Assembly: GCA_041583135.1 (NCBI GenBank)
Contig: JBFHGJ010000004.1
Span: 1-64,000, forward strand
Direction: 5' to 3'
Source of the DNA: JABSOG01 sp041583135
GTDB lineage: Bacteria; Pseudomonadota; Gammaproteobacteria; Enterobacterales; Alteromonadaceae
DNA length: 64,000 nucleotides
Shown here: positions 8,904 through 17,164 of the stretch, piece after piece
Layout: every line of letters starts with the position of its first letter
Numbering within the stretch: the stretch's first letter is position 1
The notes under the pieces: model-generated
Database searches by the model: none
What the model saw: only the letters and a program-made list of their open reading frames with translations
Told to the model about the DNA's origin: nothing
Program-made: the position numbers and the translations under genes

Positions 8904-9013
8904 AGACACCCACAAAATATATCACCTGCAATTGCTCAGTCGCTTAACGGCAAATGCTTGATACAATCTAAGACACCCACAGAAATTACAATCTAAGACA
9001 CCTACAGAAATAG
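8904..9013. repeat. Copies of the AGACACCCAC repeat, including a 25-bp direct pair
   Basis: One copy lies at 8904-8913. Then a 25-bp unit CAATCTAAGACACC(C/T)ACAGAAAT.. occurs twice in tandem at 8964-8988 and 8989-9013, the second with one change in the core. All are in the same orientation, upstream of the leftward MATE gene. No coding sequence overlaps them. Confidence 0.75.
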
Positions 9014-9558
9014 TATGGCTAACAATCTAGTCATAAAAATGACCAGTCGTAGTATTCACCATAATTGTTCACACTTGGGGATAACTTTGTTTCCTCACAA
9101 CAACGGATAAAACATTAGCAGTAGGAACATTTACAGTGGATATTTGTGAAGCGACATCTTGTCCATTTTCGCGTTTTGGAGCAAGCAAAAAGCCTAGCTT
9201 TCATGACCAAAATAGACGCTTTGGATAATAATGAGCAATATTTTTATCCCCTTTGAGCTCCATTTGTTCTTAAGCCCTTATTTTTACCACGACTAGAGAG
9301 GTCAACCTTATTTTACGGGTATTCATGACAAATGAGTGACAACCTTAATAATGTGCTCAAGTCAAGCACAAAATTTATTTTAAAACCCCTTTACTTTTAC
9401 TGTTGCTGTGCTTTTAGGAAAAAGCTGTACACAGCTAAACCGTTCAAATTTGTACTGAGCAAAAATTATACTCAAAATTTTCCATAACCAACTATTCGAA
9501 AGTAAACCATTGATATTAAATACATAAAAAAAAGAACGCCAAATTTGCTAAGATCATG
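9014..9558. other. Non-coding stretch, no feature recognised
   Basis: AT-rich DNA with no plausible ORF on either strand. It contains no copy of the dispersed repeat and no strong hairpin that I could find. Confidence 0.6.
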
Positions 9559-9612
9559 TTGACAGCCGTTTTTCTTGGCTTGTAACCATCCATCAAACTT
9601 TCACACACAGAG

Positions 9613-9635
9613 TTATCCACAGATTTAGTGGATAA
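9613..9635. promoter_or_regulatory. Inverted pair of DnaA-box-like sequences
   Basis: TTATCCACA (9613-9621) is a perfect consensus DnaA box. AGTGGATAA (9627-9635) is the complement of TTATCCACT, a near-consensus box facing it, with a 5-base gap. The pair also forms an 8-bp palindrome around the gap. No dnaA, dnaN, gidA or parAB gene is nearby, so this is unlikely to be oriC; a DnaA titration or regulatory site is the more modest reading. Confidence 0.5.
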
Positions 9636-9636
9636 C

Positions 9637-9700
9637 CCCCTACAGCGGTTGTCCTGTAAGGGCGTTCCCGTAACTATGGTAAGTTAAATCCCAGTAGGGG
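9637..9700 (+). ncRNA. Possible structured RNA (outer stem with two inner hairpins)
   Basis: CCCCTAC (9637-9643) pairs with GTAGGGG (9694-9700). Inside are GGG-CGTT-CCC (9660-9669) and TAACT-atggta-AGTTA (9671-9686), giving a three-way layout. A TTGACA at 9559-9564 with GTAACC-like DNA 17 bases on could be a promoter. A further inverted repeat AGCCAGTT/AACTGGCT at 9777-9814, overlapping AAAAGCC/GGCTTTT, could end the transcript. The strand and existence of the RNA are inferred; no known RNA family was recognised. Confidence 0.25.
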
Positions 9701-9773
9701 CATTTTGAATGAAAAATTTCAAGTGTTTTTGACAACTTTATTTCACGCATTCAGAGGGCTTTGTCATGCAAGA

Positions 9774-9814
9774 AAAAGCCAGTTCAATAGCGGCTTTTAT
9801 CTAATTAACTGGCT
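9774..9814. terminator. Nested inverted repeats, possible terminator
   Basis: AGCCAGTT (9777-9784) pairs with AACTGGCT (9807-9814); alternatively AAAAGCC (from 9774) pairs with GGCTTTT (9792-9798). The two folds exclude one another. It lies about 130 bases before tRNA-Asn and may insulate that gene from upstream transcription. Confidence 0.35.
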
Positions 9815-9891
9815 AACACTTCATATTTACAATAAAACTGAATAAACATTAAACGGATAAAATAAAAATTGAAGAAATATGACAATTAGTG

Positions 9892-9920
9892 TTGACAGCT
9901 AATCTTCCTGATATTAACAT
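9892..9920 (+). promoter_or_regulatory. Sigma70 promoter of tRNA-Asn
   Basis: A perfect -35 TTGACA (9892-9897) and -10 TAACAT (9915-9920) are separated by exactly 17 bases. The tRNA begins 22 bases after the -10 element, as expected for a stable RNA promoter. Confidence 0.75.
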
Positions 9921-9942
9921 TCGCCACCGTTGAAACAGCCAC

Positions 9943-10019
9943 TCCCCAGTAGCTCAGTTGGTTAGAGCGACGGACTGTTAATCCGCAGGTCGTAAGTTCA
10001 AATCTTACCTGGGGAGCCA
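9943..10019 (+). tRNA. tRNA-Asn (anticodon GTT)
   Basis: A 77-base cloverleaf. Acceptor TCCCCAG pairs with CTGGGGA, discriminator G, and the CCA end is encoded. The D arm AGCTCAGTTGGTTAGAGC, anticodon arm GGACT-GTTA-ATCC with GTT at 9977-9979, and T arm with GTTCAAATC are standard. A consensus promoter lies just upstream. Other tRNAs are not clustered with it, and no integrase or att-like duplication of its 3' end is seen downstream. Confidence 0.97.
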
Positions 10020-10139
10020 CTTTGCAAAATCCCTTCTGCGTTATTCTCCCATAGCTATATCCGCATGCTTTTATCTACCTAATTCTACTTTGTTATGCAT
10101 AAGCGGCCCTGTGTTGATCACATTTACTTTGTATATTTC

Positions 10140-10340
10140 AGACACCCACAGATTACATTGATTTCTAATGAATCCCTTGTGAATTGTTTTTGGTAAAAAC
10201 TTGGGTGTCTAAAAATAGAATATTCAAAGCTAAATGCATGAAGGATCAGCACCACGACGCTCATAGCCAAATTTATGGGTGTCTTGAATTGACCTTTTTT
10301 GAATTGACGCAAGACTGAGGCGTTCAATCTGTGGGTGTCT
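10140..10340. repeat. 201-bp element bounded by 15-bp perfect inverted repeats of the AGACACCCAC family
   Basis: AGACACCCACAGATT (10140-10154) and AATCTGTGGGTGTCT (10326-10340) are perfect inverted repeats at the two ends. Two more copies of the core lie inside in the right-end orientation (TGGGTGTCT at 10202-10210 and 10275-10283). A possible 67-residue leftward reading frame covers most of it but looks non-coding. The layout resembles a miniature inverted-repeat element. No clear target duplication was found at the ends. Confidence 0.6.
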
Positions 10341-10455
10341 CAAATTACCAAGCCGTTTGACCAACCTCCCACCTATGCCTTATATTTGAATAAATCCAAT
10401 AAGTTATAAAGCTTGCAGTTGGCCAGCCAACGCCCTTGCCGGACACAAAGGAATC

Positions 10456-12399
10456 ATGAAAATATCAAGCAATCTCCTTGCCAAGCAACTGTTGCTCACC
10501 CTGCTTCAATCTCTAATGTTATCCGTGCTGACCTTGCAACTTTTCATCCACTTTATCGAAGCCAGCCATCAACAAAAAGCACAAGTGCTTGAAGAATTGG
10601 TGGCGCATCCGGTCAGCAACGACCCCAAACTCTTGGCAAGACAATTACGTAACGCTTTCGAGTTTCAATCCCTCGCCATCAATACCTTAGATGGCGATAA
10701 AGTCTTTGCCAACGTCGAATCCAATGACGACACTCACCTCAGCACGGCCTTACTAAAGTCTTATGATGCATTACCTATTTACGGAGAAATCACCAATGGC
10801 GATCTTAACCTCAAATTGCGCTTTGCGTTTGATCTTAATATGGAGTCGGGTTTTGTAGACCGATTGCTGTTGCTTATCTGGTCGGTTTCTTTTGGTCTTC
10901 TCGCGCTCAACTACCTCATCGTCAGGCTCTACGTTCGCCATATCTGCAAAAAGGCCTCAACGAAAATCGCCCATGCCATTGCCGGTTTCGCCGCCAGTCA
11001 AAGCAGCAGTGACAATCCCGACTTGAATCTCATTCCAGCACAATTTTCAGAAGTAGCACAAGCCCTCAAAACCCTTGATGCCGATGAACAAAATGGTGCA
11101 GGCGAGCTTAACGACAACATCACCAGCTCAGCCGTAAACGCCAAACAAGACGAACTCACCGGGCTCCCAAGCCGCAACCGTTTCGTCCAGTATTTCGAAG
11201 AACACCTAATTGAAGGTAAGAGTCCAAGTAGCGGCTGCTTAGCCATCATCCGCTGTACTGAGCTACAAGAGATCAATCACACCCGCGGCTATCATGAAGG
11301 AGATAAATATGTCATCGAGATCGTCGATATCATCAACAAGTGCTCAAGCAACTACTATAGCCGCAAACTCTATCGGTTAAACGGCAGCGATCTCGCGTTA
11401 GTGCTGCCAAGCCAATCGCTCAAAGAAGGAGAACGATTTGGCCAAAACCTGCAAACCAAATTCAACGAATACCAGCAGCTCAGTGAAATCGACTCGGTAG
11501 CCTACACCGGCATTGTCTACTACAAACCTGGTAAACCCCTTGGAGAATATTTGGCGATGGCAGATACCGCCATTTCAATCGCTCAAACGCGTCACCCCAA
11601 TGCATGGCACGCTCAACAGGAAACCGACCTAAGCGAACAGGTAGGCGCTTCATATGGCACCCAAAATTGGCGCCAAGTCATTGATGAAGTGCTGAACCAC
11701 AAGCGTGTCGCTTTGCTCCATCAAACCTTGCAAAGCTGCGGTAGCAAGCCGGGTTATGCCGAAATACTCACGCGATTTAAAACCGCCCAAGGGCAAATTC
11801 TCCCAACCGCCTCTTTTCTCGCCATGGCAGAAAAACTCGATAAAATCGTCGATGTTGATAAGATGATCATCGAATATTCGATAAATATGCTTGCCCAGTT
11901 ACCGCCATCAGAGCAGTGTTACGGTATCAATATCGCCGCCAAAAGTGCGCACGATGAAAAATTTGTCAACTTTCTCGAACGACAACTCAAACAACAACCT
12001 AGCTTGAGCAGCCAGCTGGTTTTCGAGGTGTCTGAGCAAGGATTACAACAAAACATCAAAGCCAGTAAACGTTTTATCGACATGCTACATAATTGCAAAG
12101 CCAAAATTACCGTTGAGCGCTTTGGGGTTGGCCTAACCTCCTTTAAATTCTTTCGCGATCTAAAGCCCGACAATATAAAAATGGATGGTTCATACACCAG
12201 AGGTATCGACGAAGATCAAAACAATCAGTATTTTATGCGTTTGATGATTGATCTTGCCCACCGCATCGATATCGGCGTATTTGCCGAGGGTATAGAAACC
12301 GAGGCAGAAAAGCTGACTCTTGAACAGCTGGATATTGACGGCGTACAGGGATATTTTATCGGCAACCCACAACCCTTTGTGACCACCCAAGGCGATTAA
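10456..12399 (+). CDS. CsrD-like membrane protein with degenerate GGDEF and EAL domains
   Basis: A 647-residue protein, almost the length of E. coli CsrD (646). TM1 is about 10-31, an extracytoplasmic region follows, TM2 is about 133-156, then GGDEF-type (about 230-385) and EAL-type (about 405-640) domains. Both active sites are altered: the GGDEF position reads NGSDL, the EAL motif reads EIL, and the catalytic DD-F-G is ERFG. It should therefore not make or cut c-di-GMP. CsrD has the same degeneracy and directs RNase E decay of the CsrB/C RNAs; LapD-type c-di-GMP receptors are the alternative. It sits alone between tRNA-Asn and the rsx operon. Confidence 0.75.
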   Translation: MKISSNLLAKQLLLTLLQSLMLSVLTLQLFIHFIEASHQQKAQVLEELVAHPVSNDPKLLARQLRNAFEFQSLAINTLDGDKVFANVESNDDTHLSTALLKSYDALPIYGEITNGDLNLKLRFAFDLNMESGFVDRLLLLIWSVSFGLLALNYLIVRLYVRHICKKASTKIAHAIAGFAASQSSSDNPDLNLIPAQFSEVAQALKTLDADEQNGAGELNDNITSSAVNAKQDELTGLPSRNRFVQYFEEHLIEGKSPSSGCLAIIRCTELQEINHTRGYHEGDKYVIEIVDIINKCSSNYYSRKLYRLNGSDLALVLPSQSLKEGERFGQNLQTKFNEYQQLSEIDSVAYTGIVYYKPGKPLGEYLAMADTAISIAQTRHPNAWHAQQETDLSEQVGASYGTQNWRQVIDEVLNHKRVALLHQTLQSCGSKPGYAEILTRFKTAQGQILPTASFLAMAEKLDKIVDVDKMIIEYSINMLAQLPPSEQCYGINIAAKSAHDEKFVNFLERQLKQQPSLSSQLVFEVSEQGLQQNIKASKRFIDMLHNCKAKITVERFGVGLTSFKFFRDLKPDNIKMDGSYTRGIDEDQNNQYFMRLMIDLAHRIDIGVFAEGIETEAEKLTLEQLDIDGVQGYFIGNPQPFVTTQGD

Positions 12400-12563
12400 C
12401 GCAAAAACAGCGGCATTTAGGCAAAAGATTCGGATATTTTCGCAGAAACCTTATAGATCACAGGTTGTTAATTGCCGGGTAAAGTCGGATAATAAGCGCC
12501 GTTTGGGTCTTAGACCCTCATCTTCTTCAACTAACCGATAATACACAAACACTAGGTCTTTTA

Positions 12564-13145
12564 ATGACAGAATATTTGTTGCTGCTGGTAAGTACAATTC
12601 TGGTAAATAATTTTGTTTTGGTGAAGTTTCTTGGCTTATGCCCGTTCATGGGCGTTTCCGGTAAGCTAGAAACCGCAGTGGGTATGTCTTTGGCCACAAC
12701 CTTTGTGCTCACGCTCGCCAGTATTTGCAGCTATTTGGTCAACTATTTCTTGCTCCAGCCATTTGAACTGGAATATCTTCGAACCCTTTCGTTTATCCTA
12801 GTGATTGCCGTCGTGGTGCAGTTTACTGAAATGGTGGTACATAAAACCAGCCCGACACTATATCGTTTACTCGGCATTTTCTTGCCGCTGATCACCACCA
12901 ATTGTGCTGTTCTTGGCGTGGCGCTGCTGAATGTACAAGCAGAATCTAACTTACTGGGATCAGCCATATACGGCTTTGGTGCAGCAGTGGGCTTTTCATT
13001 TGTTTTGATCATGTTCTCAGCCATGCGTGAGCGTATGGCGCTTGCCAATATTCCAGCGCCATTTAAAGGCGCTTCTATTGCGATGATCACCGCCGGATTA
13101 ATGTCCTTGGCCTTTATGGGCTTTACTGGTTTGGTCAAGGTGTAA
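12564..13145 (+). CDS. rsxA: Rnf/Rsx electron transport complex subunit A
   Basis: A 193-residue integral membrane protein with six hydrophobic segments, the length and sequence of RsxA/RnfA. The conserved NNFVLVKFLGLCPFMGVS and NCAVLGVALL segments are present; RnfA and RnfE are homologous inverted-topology subunits. It begins the rsxABCDGE operon. The complex moves electrons between NADH and ferredoxin coupled to ion transport, and in enteric bacteria keeps SoxR reduced. A short GGGTCT-t-AGACCC palindrome lies just upstream; no firm promoter was identified. Confidence 0.97.
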   Translation: MTEYLLLLVSTILVNNFVLVKFLGLCPFMGVSGKLETAVGMSLATTFVLTLASICSYLVNYFLLQPFELEYLRTLSFILVIAVVVQFTEMVVHKTSPTLYRLLGIFLPLITTNCAVLGVALLNVQAESNLLGSAIYGFGAAVGFSFVLIMFSAMRERMALANIPAPFKGASIAMITAGLMSLAFMGFTGLVKV

Positions 13146-13148
13146 ACC

Positions 13149-13706
13149 ATGAGTTTAGTCACTGCCGTTATATTGCTCTGCCTATTGGGCCTCATCTTTG
13201 GCGCCGTTTTAGGTTTTGCCGCCATTCGCTTTAAGGTTGAAGGCGACCCAATAGTCGATCAGATAGACGCCCTTTTACCGCAAACCCAATGTGGACAATG
13301 CGGCTACCCCGGGTGTCGTCCCTACGCTGAGGCAATTGCCAATGGCGATATGATCAACAAATGCCCGCCCGGTGGCGAGTCAACTGTCGCCGAGCTGGCA
13401 CAATTGATGGGTGTTGAAGCCATTCCCCTCGACGACGCCCATCAGGAAAAAGACAAACAAAAAAAGGTCGCCTACATTCGCGAAGATGAATGTATTGGCT
13501 GCACCAAATGTATTCAAGCTTGCCCAGTCGATGCCATTTTAGGCGCTTCAAAGTTGATGCATACCGTGATAGCAAGCGAGTGCACCGGTTGCGACCTATG
13601 CGTCGAACCATGCCCGGTCGATTGCATCGACATGATCCCAGTTGCCACAACAACCAAAAACTGGCAGTGGGACCTCAAGCAAATCCCTGTTAAACAAATT
13701 CAATAG
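13149..13706 (+). CDS. rsxB: Rnf/Rsx subunit B, iron-sulfur protein
   Basis: A 185-residue subunit with an N-terminal membrane anchor (about 4-26). A 4Fe-4S motif in CGQCGYPGCRPYAE and two ferredoxin clusters, CIGCTKCIQACP and CTGCDLCVEPCP, provide the electron relay between RsxC and the membrane subunits. It starts three bases after rsxA ends. Confidence 0.97.
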   Translation: MSLVTAVILLCLLGLIFGAVLGFAAIRFKVEGDPIVDQIDALLPQTQCGQCGYPGCRPYAEAIANGDMINKCPPGGESTVAELAQLMGVEAIPLDDAHQEKDKQKKVAYIREDECIGCTKCIQACPVDAILGASKLMHTVIASECTGCDLCVEPCPVDCIDMIPVATTTKNWQWDLKQIPVKQIQ

Positions 13707-13715
13707 TAGAAGCCG

Positions 13716-16082
13716 GTGGAAAGTTTATTTGAACAAGTAGCACAAGGTCGAATTTGGCCCCTTCAAGGTGGTGTACACCCGCCTGCCTGTAAAGAAAATA
13801 CCTCAGGCTTACCGATCATTCCTATGCCGTTACCTGAAGTGTTGGTGCTACCACTGAAGCAACATATCGGCGAAGGCGGAAAGCTATTGGTCAGTGCGGG
13901 CGATAAGGTATTAAAAGGGCAACCGCTGACTGAGCCGGTCAAAGGCTTGTCACTGCCAATACATGCGCCGACCTCTGGCACTGTGATCAAAATCGAAGCC
14001 CATCCGGTAGCTCACCCATCGGCACTTTCAGAGCCTTGTCTTTTCCTTGCACCGGACGGTCAAGAGCAATGGGTTGAACGCAAGCCGATGGCGCATTTTT
14101 GCGCCGAAACGCCGGAATATTTAGTCAGTAAAATCAAACAGGCTGGAATTTCGGGTCTTGGCGGGGCCGGCTTCCCGGCTTACATCAAATCCTCTTCATT
14201 GCGTAATATCAACTACTTGATTGTCAACGCCACCGAGTGCGAATCCTATATAACTGCCGACGAAAGCCTGATCCGTCGCAGTGCTGAAAATATCATTCAA
14301 GGCATTGATGTGATCGCCAATATCGTCAATCCCAACATGATCCTCATCGGGATAGAAGACGATAAGCCCGAAGCAATAAAAGCGTTGGAACAAGCCCTTG
14401 AACACCGTCATGATATTCATCTGAGAGTGTTTCCGGCAAAATACCCCTCAGGTGGTGAAAAACAACTCATTAAGATCTTAACCGGTGAAGAAGTGCCCAG
14501 TGGTGGCTATCCCGTTGATGTTGGCATTTTGGTGCATAATGTCGGAACTTTATATGCGGTTTACAAAGCCGTTGTCGAAGATGAACCGCTGATCTCCAGA
14601 ATTGTTACTGTGACCGGCGAAGCAATAGAGCACCCTCAAAACCTCGAAGTGTTACTTGGTACACCGGTTGAAGCCATTTTGTCGCACTGTGGGTTTAACC
14701 CGGGCAAAGAGCAGCGCGTGATCATGGGCGGGCCGATGATGGGCTTTACCCTCCCCCACACACAGATACCCGTCGTGAAGATCACCAACTGCGTTTTGGC
14801 TCCAGCCAAAGGGGAGCTCCCCGAGCCACAAGATGAAATGGACTGTATTCGCTGTGGAGCCTGTGCCGATGCCTGTCCGGTAAGCTTATTGCCACAACAG
14901 ATGCTGTGGTATGCCAAAGCCAAAGACTTGGCTAAGACGCAAGAATACAACATTAAAGACTGTATCGAGTGCGGCGCTTGCGCTTATGTGTGCCCTTCGG
15001 AGATCCCCTTAGTACAATACTACCGTGTAGCCAAAGCGGAGATCCGCACTCAAGAGCAGGAAAAACGCCAAGCCGAGCACGCCAAACAACGCTTTGAGGC
15101 AAGGCAGGCGCGCCTTGCTCGTGAAGCCGAACAACGTGCAGAAAAGCAAAGAATTGCCGCTGAAAAACGGAAAAAAGCCATGGCGTCGTCTGGCGCCTCA
15201 AATGCAGTTGCCGACGCCCTAGCCCGAGTTAAAGCGAAAAAAGCCCAGCAAGCGGCAGAACAAGCAAATACGGCAATGGAGCCAAGTGCTCAAGCAACCA
15301 AGGAAGAAGCCAAACCATTAACCGGCGCTGCCGCAGCCGTAGCGAAAGCAAAAGCGCGCAAAGCAGCGCAGGCGGCTCAACAAACAACAGATCAAGTGAC
15401 AGAGCAAACGACCAGCGACGAGGTGACAGGCAAAGAGCCGTCAAAAGCACCGCAAGAAGCGCCAGCCGACGATAAAAAAGCGGCAATTGCAGCAGCGGTC
15501 GCTAAAGCCAAAGCCCGTAAGGCCGCGCAAGGGGCTGAACAGACTCACAAGCCAACGGCGCAAACGGATGAAGCTAAAGGTCCTGAGATCCAGTCAGACA
15601 AAAAAGCAGCCATTGCCGCCGCAGTTGCCAAAGCCAAAGCTCGCAAGGCAGCGCAACAGACCGAGCAAACAGCAGTTTCAGACAGCCAAGTATTGTCCGA
15701 TGAAGACCCATCACAACAGCGTGATTTGTCAGACACCCACAAAACTCAAGGGGCACTCACTTCATCTACTGATAAAAAAGCCGCCATCGCAAAAGCGGTA
15801 GCCAAAGCCAAAGCTCGCAAGGCAGCGCAAGAGCAGACAGCCACTTTTGCTAGCTCAATTTCAGACACACAAGAATTGACGGATGAAGACAAACCACAAC
15901 GAAGTGAATTATCAGACACCCACAATATAGAAGCTGATGCCCCCGAAATAGAAGAACAATCGCCGCTTAGTGCCGCCGATGCCAAAAAAGCAGCGATTGC
16001 AGCGGCGGTCGCCAAAGCAAAGGCAAGAAAGTTGGCAAAAGCGGCCGAGCAGGCCAATGATGAACCAGACAATCAAGATTAA
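13716..16082 (+). CDS. rsxC: Rnf/Rsx subunit C with long repetitive C-terminal tail
   Basis: A 788-residue peripheral subunit that takes electrons from NADH. The FMN/NADH core has GLGGAGFPAYIKSS, and two 4Fe-4S clusters follow (CIRCGACADACP, CIECGACAYVCP). After about residue 445 comes a charged helical tail with five copies of a KAAIAAAVAKAKARKAA-type repeat plus one degenerate copy; such tails vary in length among gammaproteobacteria. Between repeats, two copies of the dispersed AGACACCCAC sequence (15731, 15915) encode SDTHK and SDTHN. The start is GTG at 13716, nine bases after rsxB; no ATG fits the homologous N-terminus. Confidence 0.96.
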   Translation: MESLFEQVAQGRIWPLQGGVHPPACKENTSGLPIIPMPLPEVLVLPLKQHIGEGGKLLVSAGDKVLKGQPLTEPVKGLSLPIHAPTSGTVIKIEAHPVAHPSALSEPCLFLAPDGQEQWVERKPMAHFCAETPEYLVSKIKQAGISGLGGAGFPAYIKSSSLRNINYLIVNATECESYITADESLIRRSAENIIQGIDVIANIVNPNMILIGIEDDKPEAIKALEQALEHRHDIHLRVFPAKYPSGGEKQLIKILTGEEVPSGGYPVDVGILVHNVGTLYAVYKAVVEDEPLISRIVTVTGEAIEHPQNLEVLLGTPVEAILSHCGFNPGKEQRVIMGGPMMGFTLPHTQIPVVKITNCVLAPAKGELPEPQDEMDCIRCGACADACPVSLLPQQMLWYAKAKDLAKTQEYNIKDCIECGACAYVCPSEIPLVQYYRVAKAEIRTQEQEKRQAEHAKQRFEARQARLAREAEQRAEKQRIAAEKRKKAMASSGASNAVADALARVKAKKAQQAAEQANTAMEPSAQATKEEAKPLTGAAAAVAKAKARKAAQAAQQTTDQVTEQTTSDEVTGKEPSKAPQEAPADDKKAAIAAAVAKAKARKAAQGAEQTHKPTAQTDEAKGPEIQSDKKAAIAAAVAKAKARKAAQQTEQTAVSDSQVLSDEDPSQQRDLSDTHKTQGALTSSTDKKAAIAKAVAKAKARKAAQEQTATFASSISDTQELTDEDKPQRSELSDTHNIEADAPEIEEQSPLSAADAKKAAIAAAVAKAKARKLAKAAEQANDEPDNQD

Positions 16083-16093
16083 GAAACCAAAAC

Positions 16094-17164
16094 ATGAGTT
16101 TTAAAATAGCCAGTTCACCCCACCATCACAGCATGAAAAAAACGCCTGTGTTGATGCGTACCGTGATCTATGCCTGTATCCCGGGGATAATTGCCCAGTA
16201 TTACTTTTTTGGCGCCGGGAACCTCATTCATATTTTTCTAGCCTGTCTCACGGCACTACTTTGCGAAGCGTTGGTGTTATCACTGCGCGAAAAGTCGATT
16301 CGCAAACACCTAGGTGATTACAGTGCCTTGCTCACCGCCATCTTGTTGGGGATCAGCCTACCGCCTTTGGCCCCTTGGTGGATAACCGTACTTGGCACCG
16401 CCTTTGCCATTATTATCGTCAAACAGCTTTATGGCGGCCTTGGCTCAAATCCGTTTAATCCGGCAATGGCCGGTTATGTCATGCTGTTGGTTTCGTTTCC
16501 GCTGCAAATGACCATGTGGCTACCGGCCAAACCTCTTTTAACCATTGACCTAAGCTTCTTAGACTCACTCAATATCATCTTTACCGGTTTTAGCCTTGAA
16601 GGTTACAGCATCGCCCAGTTGCGCAGCAATATTGACGGCATTACCATGGCTACGCCACTGGACACCTTAAAGGTAGACTTAGGGCTGGGGCTTACCGCAC
16701 TTGAGTCGATGAGTAAACCCGTCTTTAGCCAACTCAGCGGGCTTGGCTGGGAATGGGTCAACCTCGCCTTTTTGCTCGGCGGCTTATATTTGTTGCAGGC
16801 CAAGGCAATCAAATGGCATATCCCCTTAAGCATTTTAGGCGCCCTTGCCACCATGGCTTTTGTTGCCTTTATGATAGCGCCAGATCAAACCGGCGGCCCG
16901 GTTTTTCATTTGTTTAGTGGGGCGACCATGCTCGGGGCATTTTTTATTGCAACCGACCCGGTATCGGCCTCAACGACAAACAAAGGTCGTATCATCTTCG
17001 GCATCACCATCGGCATTTTGGTGTTTGTGATCCGCAGTTATGGCGGTTATCCGGATGCTTTTGCCTTTGCGGTTTTATTAGCCAATATGATGGTGCCGTT
17101 GATTGACCAACTGACCCAACCCAAAGTTTATGGACACCCAGCAAATTCAAAAGGCAAATCATGA
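16094..17164 (+). CDS. rsxD: Rnf/Rsx subunit D
   Basis: A 356-residue membrane subunit with about nine to ten hydrophobic segments. The motif SGATMLGAFFIATDP contains the threonine to which FMN is covalently attached in the RnfD/NqrB family. Its stop overlaps the rsxG start in ATGA. Confidence 0.97.
   Translation: MSFKIASSPHHHSMKKTPVLMRTVIYACIPGIIAQYYFFGAGNLIHIFLACLTALLCEALVLSLREKSIRKHLGDYSALLTAILLGISLPPLAPWWITVLGTAFAIIIVKQLYGGLGSNPFNPAMAGYVMLLVSFPLQMTMWLPAKPLLTIDLSFLDSLNIIFTGFSLEGYSIAQLRSNIDGITMATPLDTLKVDLGLGLTALESMSKPVFSQLSGLGWEWVNLAFLLGGLYLLQAKAIKWHIPLSILGALATMAFVAFMIAPDQTGGPVFHLFSGATMLGAFFIATDPVSASTTNKGRIIFGITIGILVFVIRSYGGYPDAFAFAVLLANMMVPLIDQLTQPKVYGHPANSKGKS

Noticed and set aside
9613..9635. 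Chromosomal replication origin
   Set aside because: Only one pair of boxes and no dnaA, dnaN, gyrB, mnmG or par genes nearby.
10124..10327. Leftward 67-codon frame in the inverted-repeat element
   Set aside because: It is read through the repeat element, has no ribosome site and gives no recognisable protein.
12743..13225. Leftward 160-codon frame opposite rsxA
   Set aside because: It is the antisense shadow of the well-identified rsxA gene.
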